64,000 nt of DNA from Triangularia verruculosa (Eukaryota > Ascomycota > Sordariomycetes > Sordariales > Podosporaceae), in NCBI GenBank assembly GCA_033296885.1, contig MU863985.1, forward strand, positions 1 through 64,000. Reading direction: 5' to 3'. Positions 54,390 to 64,000 of the stretch are shown here, in pieces. Within the stretch, counting starts at the first letter, position 1. Each line of letters opens with the position of its first letter. The notes beneath the pieces were generated by a model. That model was not told where the DNA came from, did no database searches, and saw only the letters and a list, made by a program, of their open reading frames with translations. A program made the position numbers and the translations under genes.

Positions 54390-55979
54390 AATGCACGTGT
54401 TTTGCCCTCACAGTCCGAATTGGGGCTTAGGAAGAAGAGAAAAGGAAAGAAGCAGAAGGAGGTATCGTATACGAGAAGCCACCTGACAATGACGTCTTCG
54501 GAATATGGCACGACGGGGTTTAAATATGTAAGTCAACATTACCTCCCTACAGTCGGTCCAACTTGGGTCTCCATAGATCTACTTGCGAACAATGCAACTT
54601 CACAGCACCTCACTTGGGCTGCGTGACGTCTCCTTCCGTACCTGAGTTTTAGCAAGTCAAATCCGGTAGAGATGAGCGCGTCCAAAGGAACGAGAAAAGG
54701 ACACTCCCGGCATCTAGATTAATTTTCCATGGCTCTGAATAATTACTCTCTCCTTATTGGCGCGTTTTTGACACGGGTGTTTCGACCCCTATCCTGGGCA
54801 CCCGGGTATTTGCGATTGGAAACAACTTCGGAATCCAAGACCCGCGGGTGTTCTTGTCGATAATAGAATAGGTACCATACACCACATGGTGCTTAATCGA
54901 CGATGATGATGGGACATCGCTGTTCAAGGCCATGCCATTGCCATGGAGAAAACCTGGTAGGTACGATTGGTATCCCAACAGTAGGTATATTACTTCTTCC
55001 TTACTACAGATTATCAACCACAGTCACCTCCTTTCTCTCCCTCCCTCTCCATAAACAAGAGCAATTAAGATATCCGATATTTCTGCCCATCCTTGATGCT
55101 TCCCCAACACATTATTTTTTCCCCTTTCCGTCGAAAATGCTCAGGCGTTGTATCATGTCATGACTCGTAATTCTGAAACTGAAATCGTGACAGTACAATG
55201 AAAAACAGTGAGCTATGCGCCCAATACAAGAAATTCTAAAGCCAAGCAAAACATAAAAGACATTACAAGGAACAAAAACAGCAAAGAACCCAAACCCGTT
55301 CAAACGATGCCTCTCCCCCCCCCCCCCCCCCCTTTGTGGTTGATAACCTGACCGCCTTACAAGATACCGCCCAAAAACAAAAAAGCAAAAAATAAACAGA
55401 AAAGAACTTTTATCGAACCGGCCCATGGCTGAAGGGAGATTGATGAAAAAGAACAGAGGTCGATCAAGAGAGCGAGGTTCTTCGGCGCAGAAAGATAGTA
55501 CACGAAAAAAAAAAAGAAAAGAACAAAAAGAACAAAAAAGCCAACCAAAAAAAATAAACACAGCAGCAAAACAATAGCAAGCAAAACTTCCGCCCAAGAG
55601 TGCCGCCGAAGAACATAACCCTCCTTCTGTACCAGACCCCCGAAACTTTTCGTCCAAGCTGCCCTTATCCAAGAACTCGGAGGCAGTCTTTGTCTCGACT
55701 TAAAGCTGATGATGATGATGATGATTATGATGGTGATGATGGTGTGGTTCGTGATCGTGTGTTGATATGTTACATGTCGGTGGTCTCGAAAGCGTGATGG
55801 GGTGTGGTGGGACTCAGAAATCAGCCTTTCGACGAAGACGCAAAGGCGGATGACGAGTGGCGGGGGCTCGGAGTGGGAGTCGTGTTAACGCTTGAAGATC
55901 GAGAACTGCGTCTTGTTTCGCTTTTTTTTAATAGATGCCTACGACATAAACCCGTGTTAGTGAGGGCCCTGTGTTCACT
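54390..55979. other. Intergenic with poly-C tract
   Basis: 1.6 kb between the cytochrome gene start and the 3' end of the coiled-coil gene. It includes an 18-base C run at 55315-55332, an A-rich stretch (55500-55575) and a GATGATGATGATGATTATGA microsatellite near 55707. Frames here are low-complexity and not called. Confidence 0.5.
55315..55332. repeat. 18-nt homopolymer C tract
   Basis: Uninterrupted C run, lying about 650 bp downstream of the coiled-coil gene. It would read as poly-G on the gene's strand if the transcript extends this far, and could be prone to length variation or assembly error. Confidence 0.9.
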
Positions 55980-58900
55980 TCAGATTGCGGCAGCGATTTG
56001 AAGCATGACTGACAGTGCTCCTCCTCGGTCGCCAGGGTTGCGCACCACCACAAGTTGCTTATCCTTCTTGCTGCTGCTGCTGGTCGACTCCTTGTCCCTA
56101 TCCTTTTCCTTGTCCTTCTTCTGGGGCGACGTGTTGCGGGACCGGCTGGATCGGCGGGAGGAAGGCATCAGCTTCTCGACCTTGTGTTGGAGCTCGATGA
56201 CGTGCTCGGTGGCCTGGTTGTAGGACTCGGTGATGCTGTTGTAGGAGCTCTGCAGCGTCTCGAGCTGCTGCCTGGTGGCACCAAGCTCAGCCGAGAGCGC
56301 CGAGTTCCCCTCGGTCAGCGCCGTGATCTCGCCCACCCGACGCATGATCTCCTGGCTCTTGATCTCCAGCTCGACCCTCAATGCCGCCGACACTGCGTCT
56401 GGATCCCTGGCAAGCTCGGTTTGCAGCTCAACAACCTTGGCTTGAAGGTCTAAAACCTTGCCTCCGAGAGCAATCTTTGCTGCCTCGATGGAAGGGACCT
56501 TGTCCGCCTCAGATTGGACCTGCGCGAGCCTGCCTTCCAGTTCAGCGGTTCTGGCATGGAGCTCAGCTTGGAGATCACCAATGCGCACTTGGAGATCAAT
56601 GCTTCTGCCCTCGAGCTGGCAAATCTGGCTCAGCGCCTCCTCCTTCTCGGCCGTCAGACCGGGGATCCTGTCGGCCTCGGCTTGAAGCACGGCAATGCGG
56701 CCCTCGAGTGACGAGATCTTACACTCGAGTTCGGCAACATTGTCCTCCAGACCTGCCTTGGCACTCAGCAGACCGGAAACCTTGTCCGCCTCGAGCTGGA
56801 TCGTATCCTTTTCCATCTTGAGCTGCGCAATCTCGCCGCTGGCGGCAACAAGGTACTCCTGCACCTTATCGAGATGGTTGGCCACCTCGATCTTCTGGCT
56901 GGCAAGCGAGATGTTGGCCTCCTTGGACCCGGCGAGGTCCGTCGTCAGCGTCTCGATCTGAATCCGCTTGCCGCCGAGGTCGACTTGGAGATCCAAAACC
57001 TTTTGCTGAAGCGCAGTCTTGTCCGACTCGAGACCCTCGATTTGGGTCTTCAGACTGCTGACCTCGGTCTGGGTTGTCGCGAGCTCCTCCTCGAGAGCGG
57101 CAATCTTGGTGGCCTGTTCAGAACCTGATGATGTCAGCTCTTCGACTTGGGCTTTGAGGTCAGCAATCTCTCCGTTGGCAGTGTCAAGGGCGGACTGCAA
57201 ATCGGCCCTTTCCTGCTCCACGGCTGCCTTGGCTGCCTCCAATGCATCCCTCTCCTTCTCCAGTTCTTCGATCCGCATCCTGAGCGGCTGCTGTCCTTCA
57301 TCAATCTCCTTTTGAAGCGCCGCCCTGTCCGTCTCAAATGCCGTACGCAATGCGTGTTGCTCTTCTTCGGCCGTCATTGTGATCCTCTGTCGCTCCTCCT
57401 CGGCGGCTCTTGTGATCCGGTCTCGCTCCTCCTCGGCGGCCTTTGTGATCCTCTGTTGTTCCTCCTCGGCGGCCTTCCTGACCTGGTGTAATTCCTCGGC
57501 GGCTGCGTTTCTGATGTTTTGCTGCTCCTCTTCGGCGGCCGATTTCTCCGCAGTGACACTCGAGACACGAGTCTTAAGTGCTTCAATCTCTTCCGTCAAC
57601 GCATCGCGTGCGGTGGTCAGCTCGGCAATCTCCTTGTCCCTGTGGTCGCGCTGCTCTAGAAGGGCACCGTTGCGCACGTGCAGGGCAACAATCTGCTGGG
57701 ACAAGAGGGCCTCGTGCTCCTTTCGATCGGCTTGGAGCTTCTCCAGATCCCTCTCGAGCTCTTGCACCCTGACGTCGAGCTTGTCCTTGATCTCCTTGAT
57801 GTCGTCACGGCTCTGTTCGGCCTCCATGATCATGACCCTTTGCAGGTCCATGGTGTTCCTGAACTCGTCCATGACCTGCTTGGTGGCCTCCAGTTTTCCG
57901 TAGAGCTCGACCTTGTCGGTGCGCTCGACGTCACGTTCCTTCTCGACTTCATCCAAGATGCCTTTGGTGAGGTCCGAGTTGCTGCGGAACTCGTCGATGA
58001 TGGCCTTTTGCGACTCAAGCTTGGCAAGAAGCTCCTCCCTGCTCCTGCGCTCCTGCTCACGCTCCCGGTCGCGCTCCCTTTGGAGAGCAGCCTTCTCTTT
58101 GCGCTCCAGGTCACGCTCGTTCTCGGCCATTGACTTTTCGCGAATGATGCCCGACATTTGTGTGGCGCTGTCTTCGAGGTCCATCTTGAGTTTGGCCTCG
58201 CTCTCACGAAGCGCGCGTGTCTCGGCTTCGAGCTGCTCAATCCTGTGCATCATGTTTCGCTCCAAGTTCTGCTGGCGCTGTTCGAGGTCCCATTGGTATC
58301 TTGTGTCCACCGCGGGCGCGCTTGAAGGGAGCAGCTTGATGCGGCCTCCACCGGTGATGCTTCGGTCGGCCGAGGACGTGAGCCTCGGCTGAGGCCCACC
58401 AACCCGGTGTCTCACAACCTTGCGGCTAGGGGGTGGAGGGACGTTTTTTGCCGGCGGCACGGAGCTCGCAACGCTGGATGAGGAGCCGATGACACTGGGG
58501 GTGAAGCGGACAGAGGGTGCTGATCGGGTGCCCGTGTTGGCAAGCGTGTTTGCCTCGGTAGTAGTTACATCACTATCGCAGGACTCGGAGGATTCCGAGA
58601 TGACGGTTGTGGCTTCCGTTGTCGATGAGAGCTCCGAGGTTGAGGAAACGGATTCGGTCTCTGGGTCGGGATCGGAGCGGTAGTCGCGGCGATCAGGATG
58701 GTCATAGTGTTCTTGTCGGAGGTCATGGTGGCCAGGGTGGATGAGCTGCCTGTTGTTATCAGGCATGAATTGGGGGGAGAGCACGTTCCGTGCCACAGCT
58801 GGCGGTGGGCCATGATAGCTGGGAGGGAGGTTGGATGTGGACGAAGAGGCTCGAGAGGGCCGCAGGTTCACCGTCCCCTGCCGTTCAGCTGGCACCCCTG

Positions 58901-59288
58901 GGAACTTGGCCTTCAGGACCTTCCGGGGCAAGATGCTGCTGGTAGAGGCTGCCGGCAGCGACGGCGAGAGCATGGGTGACGCTGTTGGTGATGCTGTCGG
59001 TGTGGAAGCAGCAGACATGTGCTGGGGCCTGGGCGAGGGCCTGACGCCGAGCTCCGAGTCACTCCCCACACCTACTCCGGGGATGTTGGATGATGTGACG
59101 GACGTGTCCGAGTTGCGGCGTGGCCTTGTCGATGGCCTCGCCGACTTGCGGAGGATAGACTTGGGCTGTGGTTGATCACTTCTTCCCTGCTGAGCATCCC
59201 ACTCAGGCCACTCGCTTGGGCGTGTGTCAGAACCCGGGGTCGCAGCGCCCCCTACCCTCGGGCGGAGGTATTGTCGTTCTCTCTCCAT
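55980..59288 (-). CDS. Large coiled-coil protein, 1102 residues
   Basis: One uninterrupted frame. Residues 1 to about 320 are disordered, Ser/Pro/Thr-rich (RKSARPSTRPRRNSDTSVTS) with acidic Asp/Tyr stretches (HPDRRDYRSDPDPETESVSS). From about 330 to 1060 it is almost continuous Glu/Lys/Arg/Leu heptad coiled coil (LEQRQQNLERNMMHRIEQLE to IELQHKVEKLMPSS). An internal repeat of about 11-13 residues, (K/R)AAEEE(R/Q)xRIT, occurs four to six times near 610-670. The C terminus is basic then Lys/Asp/Ser-rich (KDKEKDRDKESTSSSSKKDK). It resembles cytoskeletal or spindle/septum tether proteins in architecture only; no family assigned. Confidence 0.8.
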   Translation of the reverse strand: MERERQYLRPRVGGAATPGSDTRPSEWPEWDAQQGRSDQPQPKSILRKSARPSTRPRRNSDTSVTSSNIPGVGVGSDSELGVRPSPRPQHMSAASTPTASPTASPMLSPSLPAASTSSILPRKVLKAKFPGVPAERQGTVNLRPSRASSSTSNLPPSYHGPPPAVARNVLSPQFMPDNNRQLIHPGHHDLRQEHYDHPDRRDYRSDPDPETESVSSTSELSSTTEATTVISESSESCDSDVTTTEANTLANTGTRSAPSVRFTPSVIGSSSSVASSVPPAKNVPPPPSRKVVRHRVGGPQPRLTSSADRSITGGGRIKLLPSSAPAVDTRYQWDLEQRQQNLERNMMHRIEQLEAETRALRESEAKLKMDLEDSATQMSGIIREKSMAENERDLERKEKAALQRERDREREQERRSREELLAKLESQKAIIDEFRSNSDLTKGILDEVEKERDVERTDKVELYGKLEATKQVMDEFRNTMDLQRVMIMEAEQSRDDIKEIKDKLDVRVQELERDLEKLQADRKEHEALLSQQIVALHVRNGALLEQRDHRDKEIAELTTARDALTEEIEALKTRVSSVTAEKSAAEEEQQNIRNAAAEELHQVRKAAEEEQQRITKAAEEERDRITRAAEEERQRITMTAEEEQHALRTAFETDRAALQKEIDEGQQPLRMRIEELEKERDALEAAKAAVEQERADLQSALDTANGEIADLKAQVEELTSSGSEQATKIAALEEELATTQTEVSSLKTQIEGLESDKTALQQKVLDLQVDLGGKRIQIETLTTDLAGSKEANISLASQKIEVANHLDKVQEYLVAASGEIAQLKMEKDTIQLEADKVSGLLSAKAGLEDNVAELECKISSLEGRIAVLQAEADRIPGLTAEKEEALSQICQLEGRSIDLQVRIGDLQAELHARTAELEGRLAQVQSEADKVPSIEAAKIALGGKVLDLQAKVVELQTELARDPDAVSAALRVELEIKSQEIMRRVGEITALTEGNSALSAELGATRQQLETLQSSYNSITESYNQATEHVIELQHKVEKLMPSSRRSSRSRNTSPQKKDKEKDRDKESTSSSSKKDKQLVVVRNPGDRGGALSVMLQIAAAI

Positions 59289-60000
59289 GGATGGCGGTGG
59301 TGAATGATGATGGCGCGTGTGTCGTGAACGGTCTTGGTTGGGATGGATTGCCAGACAGTCACAGGATGGAATGGGATAATGGCTAGGTAGGTATGTGGGG
59401 AACAGTTGTGCAGGTATATGTCCTGGGCAGATATCAAGAGACGGTCAGTCAGATTGGGTCGTCGTGGTAGTGGTCTGGGTAAGAAGCAGTATCACGAGCG
59501 AGCATTGCTGGGTCAAACTCTCAATATTTCGGTTGAGAATCGCTGTTTGTTGTGGGTGCGTGGAGCCAGACTGTTTGGTGCCGATGCAGTTCAGGGGAGA
59601 GCAAGCAGGACGAAGCAGGCTAGGGCGTGCAGGACGTCGGCTTGGTTTTGAGAGCAGAGGACGGGTCTGGGGCGGATGGGCGGCTCCCGGGGCAAGTCCC
59701 GCATCAAACAGGTACTTCACCGGACACCGCGGTGTTTGGCATGGTCTAGGACCATGAACAGGACCAGAAACAGGACCACGAACAACGTGACTCACCCTGG
59801 ATGTGGCTAGACAGCCTCGCCAACGGCCAAATCGGGTACGAGATGGGCTACAGGAAGGCGGGCATTGGGCAGAGACACGGTGAGGAGCTGAGCCCGGGCG
59901 TGACGACGGCCACGACGAGAGACGGATGGACGATGGAGGTCGAATGGACTCGGGGTTGGCACTGGTTGGGCAGAGAGAGGGAGAAAGGCTGTGCACAGAG
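59289..60000. promoter_or_regulatory. Upstream region of the coiled-coil gene
   Basis: About 700 bp of G/C-rich sequence upstream of the coiled-coil start. It probably contains the promoter and a long leader. A TAGGTAGGTATGT phrase lies at 59384. Frames on both strands are low-complexity. Confidence 0.35.
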
Positions 60001-60001
60001 C

Positions 60002-60005
<4 letters not shown>

Positions 60006-60032
<27 letters not shown>
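60006..60032. repeat. (GA)n microsatellite
   Basis: About thirteen GA dinucleotides in a row, in the probable upstream region of the coiled-coil gene. Such purine runs are common in fungal promoters and mutable in length. Confidence 0.9.
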
Positions 60033-60035
<3 letters not shown>

Positions 60036-60039
60036 TTCG

Positions 60040-63000
60040 GGTTGCCACCCATTGCCAAATCACCAGAGGGGGAGCGTGTTGAAAATTTGCATTCCGGCCA
60101 TGATTGGAAGCAGTGGCAGTGGCAGGCGTGACGGCACCTGGATGCAGAGTACCGTAGGCAGCCGGAACCAATGCAGCTTGCTCAAATCTGGGGGCTCAGA
60201 AGCGCAATACCTTGGACCAGATTGTATCTAGAAGCTGCCCGTTCCGTGAAAATGGACGTCAGCGGCTCCGTGCATGCACCTGTGGGGTGCTCGGCACGCT
60301 GTCCCCGGCCAATCACGGGCCCGGTCCAGGCTAAAGGGGGCCGGTGCGGGAAGCCGTTGGGCATCGTTGGGCCACGACACTCGTTTTTTTTCACCTCACT
60401 TTGGACCTTCAACGTGTCCAGTCCTCGCCAGTCTCTGTACATACCAGCCCCCCGGCCCGCACCAAAGCGATGGCTTGAGGAGGCAATTGGCTGGATGCCC
60501 AATGGCCCAATTGTCTCGCTTGCTTATGCCTCCCTCATGCCCTTCATTCCCCCGGATGGCCTGTCACGAGCATCTCCCTCTTGGCCAGGTTTCAGACGGC
60601 TGAAGGAGAAAGAAAAGGCCTCATCTCTGCAGCATCAATGAGCAATCTGCCTTCGGCCTATCCGTCTGGCCTTGTCCTACCCACGGTTGCGGCCTGAAGC
60701 CATCATCCTCCCTTCCCAAGGTGAGAAGTGGTGTTGTACCGTAGGTAGGTATGTACCGTAGGGATGGTGTAGATCAGGAATGCGATGGTACCCCGGTCCG
60801 TCTCGGTGACGGGTCCCGAGGGTTGGGTGTCCCATGCGGGCGGGGTGAGCGGGCCGGGCCTTCTCCACGCTGCTCCTCGTCGTCCCCGCTGGATGCTGGA
60901 AGTATCTCAACCGCCGTCCTTCCGGAACTTCTTCATCCAAGCCTTCTTGACCGCCTTCTTTGCCCGGCTCAGGTGGAGCGATCATGTTCCCCAGCTTTCC
61001 ACATATGCTACCTGTTCCTCATCGTCATGCGGCCATGTGCAGACGATTTGGTTGTCCCCACCGGCCGACCCTGCGGCGATCCGCCAAAACGGAGGCGAGC
61101 AAGCGGGCGACCAGCTTTGGATGAATCGCAGACGACCACACGTCATTCTGGCATTGCTTCTTTGCTCTCCTACAGTTCACCTAATCTACGTGGATGCTCT
61201 CCTCTCATGCCCGCAACCGAGGCCCTGAACACCGACAGGCATGAACGCCTCTCGCCCGGCCAGAGAGCACGTTCCCAAAAAAGGGTACATGATAGATGCT
61301 TACCTGTGGACATATCAGGCGGTGAAGACCTTGTTTGTTGAGCCAGACGACGCGGCGCTGGACATACATAATAGGATCGCTTCCCACACCTCTGTCGGCA
61401 TGTAACCCCGTCTCTCACTGGTGCGGGATGTGATTTAGACCCACCACCAAGGAGATGCGGCTCTTGTCCTGCTTCTCTCTGCTCTATGTATGCCCCTCCT
61501 GTTGGTAAACATCAGAAAACACGAAACGGCTTCGCTCCACAACCCCTACTCCACCCACCCCATCTGCCGCATACTCGCATAGAAGAACGCATCATCTGCT
61601 TTGACGTGGAGCGATTCGCTGGCACTCGACCTGAGCGACAGGGGGATCTTCTCAAACTTGCGTTTACTTTGAGCACCACAAGGCATGACAGGGCAGGCAA
61701 AACTCTGGCACCCATCTATCGGAGCTGGACGAGGAGATTGTCGCCCAAGCTGAGCGACAGAGCCTCACTCCGTCCCGTGTCCATCAAGCTTCAGGGCTGC
61801 TGGCTTCGAGTGACGAGCGGGGGGTTGGGTATCAATTAGTGTTGGTCCTCGGAGCATAGAGTGTCCACCGGCAAAACACCATGTTATGCTCAAGGGGGCA
61901 ATTACTTGAGGTAGGCAAGGCTGGAGGCAGCCGTGATGGCCAAGGTTGGAATCACAATAGCGTGAGGTCCCACAAGTTATCAGGGACAATAACTGGAGCA
62001 CCGACACCGTCCCATTCGATCGGGCCTGGCCACTGCAGGAGGCACGACGCGGTCAGGTAAGTTTGAGTTGTTCGTCGGGAGACCCGACCCCTGCTATCTG
62101 TTGTTTTGTTTGACATCCTCGGGACAAAGAGGGTCACAAGTTCTAGATGGCTGGCGGAATGAATGGTCGGATCGGAAAAGCAAGGCAAATGTTCACTTTC
62201 ATCTCAGAGCATGTTGTACTTCCTGCCATCTTTCGTCTTTGACGCCATCCGACGGATCTTGCCAGAAGCTATACTGGGGACAGCCAACGCCGGATGGTTT
62301 TACGGTCTTTCTGTAGATAGTCAACAGGCATTAGAAGATAGTCCTCAGATCTTCAAAGATGGCTGGAAGGCGTCAAAAGTTAGTAGCAAGCTTTGAAGAA
62401 TAATCGACACACGTTGAAAAGATAGTCAAAGCCCTTGAAAATAGTTGATATATATTAAGGTAAAAGATAGTTGACGGGCGTTTCCAATAGTATCGAAGGT
62501 GTCTTTTTTTCCAGGATCAACGATCCCACGTCAGGGGGCTTAGCCCTGGAAATCACATCTTTGCATATTTTTGGCCAGTAAGGTGAGTTGAATGAAATTG
62601 ATTTGGATGGATGGCTCTTCTGTGGAGGCAGGCGGAATCGATTGATCGATGTGTTTACACGTAGCCCCGGCGATCTATGTGCATTTGCCACAGGGGTATG
62701 AGCCGCATACACGCCATTCTCCATGTCGGCTGTGTCTTGGCTCCATTCTCCTGCACAACATGGCTGCTTTTCAAGATCGGATGTGGATGTTTTGGTTTTT
62801 GTCGGAGGGCTTCGCAGACCGCTCCTTAGAAGACCACGTCTAGATTCCGGGTCCCGGGGACGGGAAGGTGAGAAAGCGAGAGTTGTTCCTGCCGAAGATG
62901 CAAGCATCTCACCATCTTGTTGTTGACACCTGCGGATGGCGATTTCCGACCCCATCTGAAAACTTATCCTGACTATATTTGGCTCCGCAGATGCCAGTTG

Positions 63001-64000
63001 GCGTTCGGTCGGATCTAGATTTAACGGTTCCTTCTTCGGGAGATGTTCTGCTTTGGATTGTCTGATGGATACGTGCAGAGATTGCGTGTGATGCAGTGTC
63101 CTTCGACTGATCGATCGGATGATGTGTTCTTCAGAGTCTGAAAGCGTCGATGGCCGCCTACCTATGAGACCAACTGAAGCTGTCCGGGCAAAAGCGGATA
63201 GTTACCTGTTGTTATTCTCGAATGCAGCCGATGAGTAAACAAATCAAGAGGCTACTTGGGTACTCGGGACGTGGCCATGAATGAGAGCCTGCTACCTACC
63301 TGACGCAAATCACCCTGACAGGATTTCAAAATATGTTTCAAGGCCGCCAAAGCTTACACAGTAGTTCGTTTAAGCCATTCAGGACGCGTCTATCCTTTAA
63401 TCAAGTTTGTTGATCAGGTTCCTCCAAAACGTATGTTCTAGTTGTCACCGTGACCTATATGCTAATTCTATAGGATCTCCCAATGTTTTATCTCCAGCTT
63501 GTCGCGCCCATCATTTTTCAGGTACCTCGGGTACCTGAGGGCGGCCGTATCATAAATAGCAGTCTCCCCCCGATCTATCCATAAAGTGGCATTTGATATA
63601 GGCAATAAATGGACTACGCGGCAGCTGCTTGATCTTTGGATACAAGAGCGCCTCCTAAAGAAGACGACTGTAGACTTGTATCTACGTAGGTGTGTATCAA
63701 TGGTTAAGTACCTACCTTATCTAGGAACCAATGGCAATCGACTCTCCCCAATTGATTATTCTTTACACTTGGCCTTTTGCGTTTGATTCTTAAACGCTAC
63801 TAGCAAGTTTCTCCTACCTACCCCCAAGATTATGACTGGAATCGAATCTTAGCTTGATGATTGGCTGTGTGCTGCTGAGACAAGACGTGGTTAAGACACT
63901 GGAATGTAGTGATCAAGAACCTGGAAGCTTCAGGATGTGATGGACCGGGCTGAGGGAAGTGACGTCGGCGATGGCAGCTGTTGGGAGGAAGGTGAAACGT
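60040..64000. other. 4-kb stretch without a supported gene
   Basis: Frames up to 196 codons (for example 60751-61341 plus) lack domains, splice support and initiation context. TA-rich degraded units of the dispersed 20-bp family occur at 62330-62480 (AAAGATAGTCAAAGCCC, AAAGATAGTTGACGGGC). TAGGTACC/GGTACCT phrases cluster at 60740-60765, 63290 and 63520-63545. It may hold non-coding transcripts or the start of a gene beyond the window. Confidence 0.45.
62330..62485. repeat. Dispersed 20-bp unit relics
   Basis: Imperfect units related to AAAGATAGTTAAAAGGCTTT: AGATAGTCCTCAGATCTTC, AAAAGATAGTCAAAGCCC, AAAATAGTTGATATATA and AAAGATAGTTGACGGGCG follow one another. They are less TA-shifted than the arrays at 1 kb and 7.5 kb, so may show the unit nearer its unmutated state. 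Confidence 0.5.

Noticed and set aside
55112..55672. 186-codon Phe/Leu-rich minus frame
   Set aside because: It crosses the poly-C and poly-A tracts, so the reading is low-complexity and has no start context; judged non-coding.
60900..60965. Minus-strand basic peptide ending AKKAVKKAWMKKFRKDGG before a stop
   Set aside because: Looks like a possible last exon of a small basic protein, but no upstream exon or start could be joined with confidence.
60171..61341. Frames of 156-196 codons on the plus strand
   Set aside because: Pro/Ser/Arg-rich with no domain, no introns that link them, and strong overlap of frames on both strands.
1..64000. CRISPR arrays, bacterial operons, riboswitches
   Set aside because: All tandem arrays seen lack spacer-repeat structure, and gene architecture is clearly fungal nuclear.

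Overview
The window comes from the nuclear genome of a filamentous ascomycete (Pezizomycotina), most likely a Sordariomycete. The evidence is short introns of about 46-110 nt with GT..AG borders and CTAAC/CTGAC-like branch sites, three Zn2Cys6 regulators, a fungal KatG, a DIT1-type isocyanide synthase with a CYP56-like P450, a free-standing CDH-type cytochrome domain, intron-containing tRNA genes, and TA-rich degraded repeats that look like the product of repeat-induced point mutation (RIP). Splice models were built by hand. Wherever several exons are given, the summed exon length is a whole number of codons.

Layout. 1-7.9 kb is repeat-rich and gene-poor: a TA-rich block, tandem duplications, several copies of gene fragments, a frameshifted gene relic and a 511-bp element with 25-bp perfect terminal inverted repeats. 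8.0-15.0 kb holds a full-size ABC exporter (minus) and a divergent Zn2Cys6 regulator (plus); their shared upstream region carries two CGG-rich repeats 60 bp apart. 15.6-26.9 kb holds KatG, a secreted 5'-nucleotidase, a secreted M28 aminopeptidase and a second Zn2Cys6 regulator, all on the minus strand. A tRNA-Phe gene lies at 27.5 kb. 28.1-39.8 kb looks like a specialised-metabolism or spore-wall cluster: DIT1-like isocyanide synthase, DIT2-like P450, a DTR1-like MFS exporter, a Zn2Cys6 regulator and a DHA2-type MFS exporter. 39.9-54.4 kb has scattered small genes: a secreted unknown, a secreted SurE-like phosphatase, a single-pass membrane protein, tRNA-Thr, two conserved unknowns, thioredoxin, a SnoaL-like protein, a secreted HD-domain hydrolase and a secreted heme-b cytochrome domain. 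56.0-59.3 kb is an 1102-residue coiled-coil protein. No convincing gene is seen from 59.3 kb to the end.

How they work together. The ABC pump and its divergent regulator form a plausible self-contained resistance pair. The DIT1/DIT2/DTR1-like trio would make an isocyanide or N-formyl-tyrosine type product, oxidise it and export it, with the adjacent regulator and second MFS pump as likely partners. Secreted nucleotidase, SurE phosphatase and aminopeptidase would scavenge phosphate and nitrogen, and the cytochrome domain would feed electrons to oxidative polysaccharide-degrading enzymes. These links are inferences from gene order and family knowledge.
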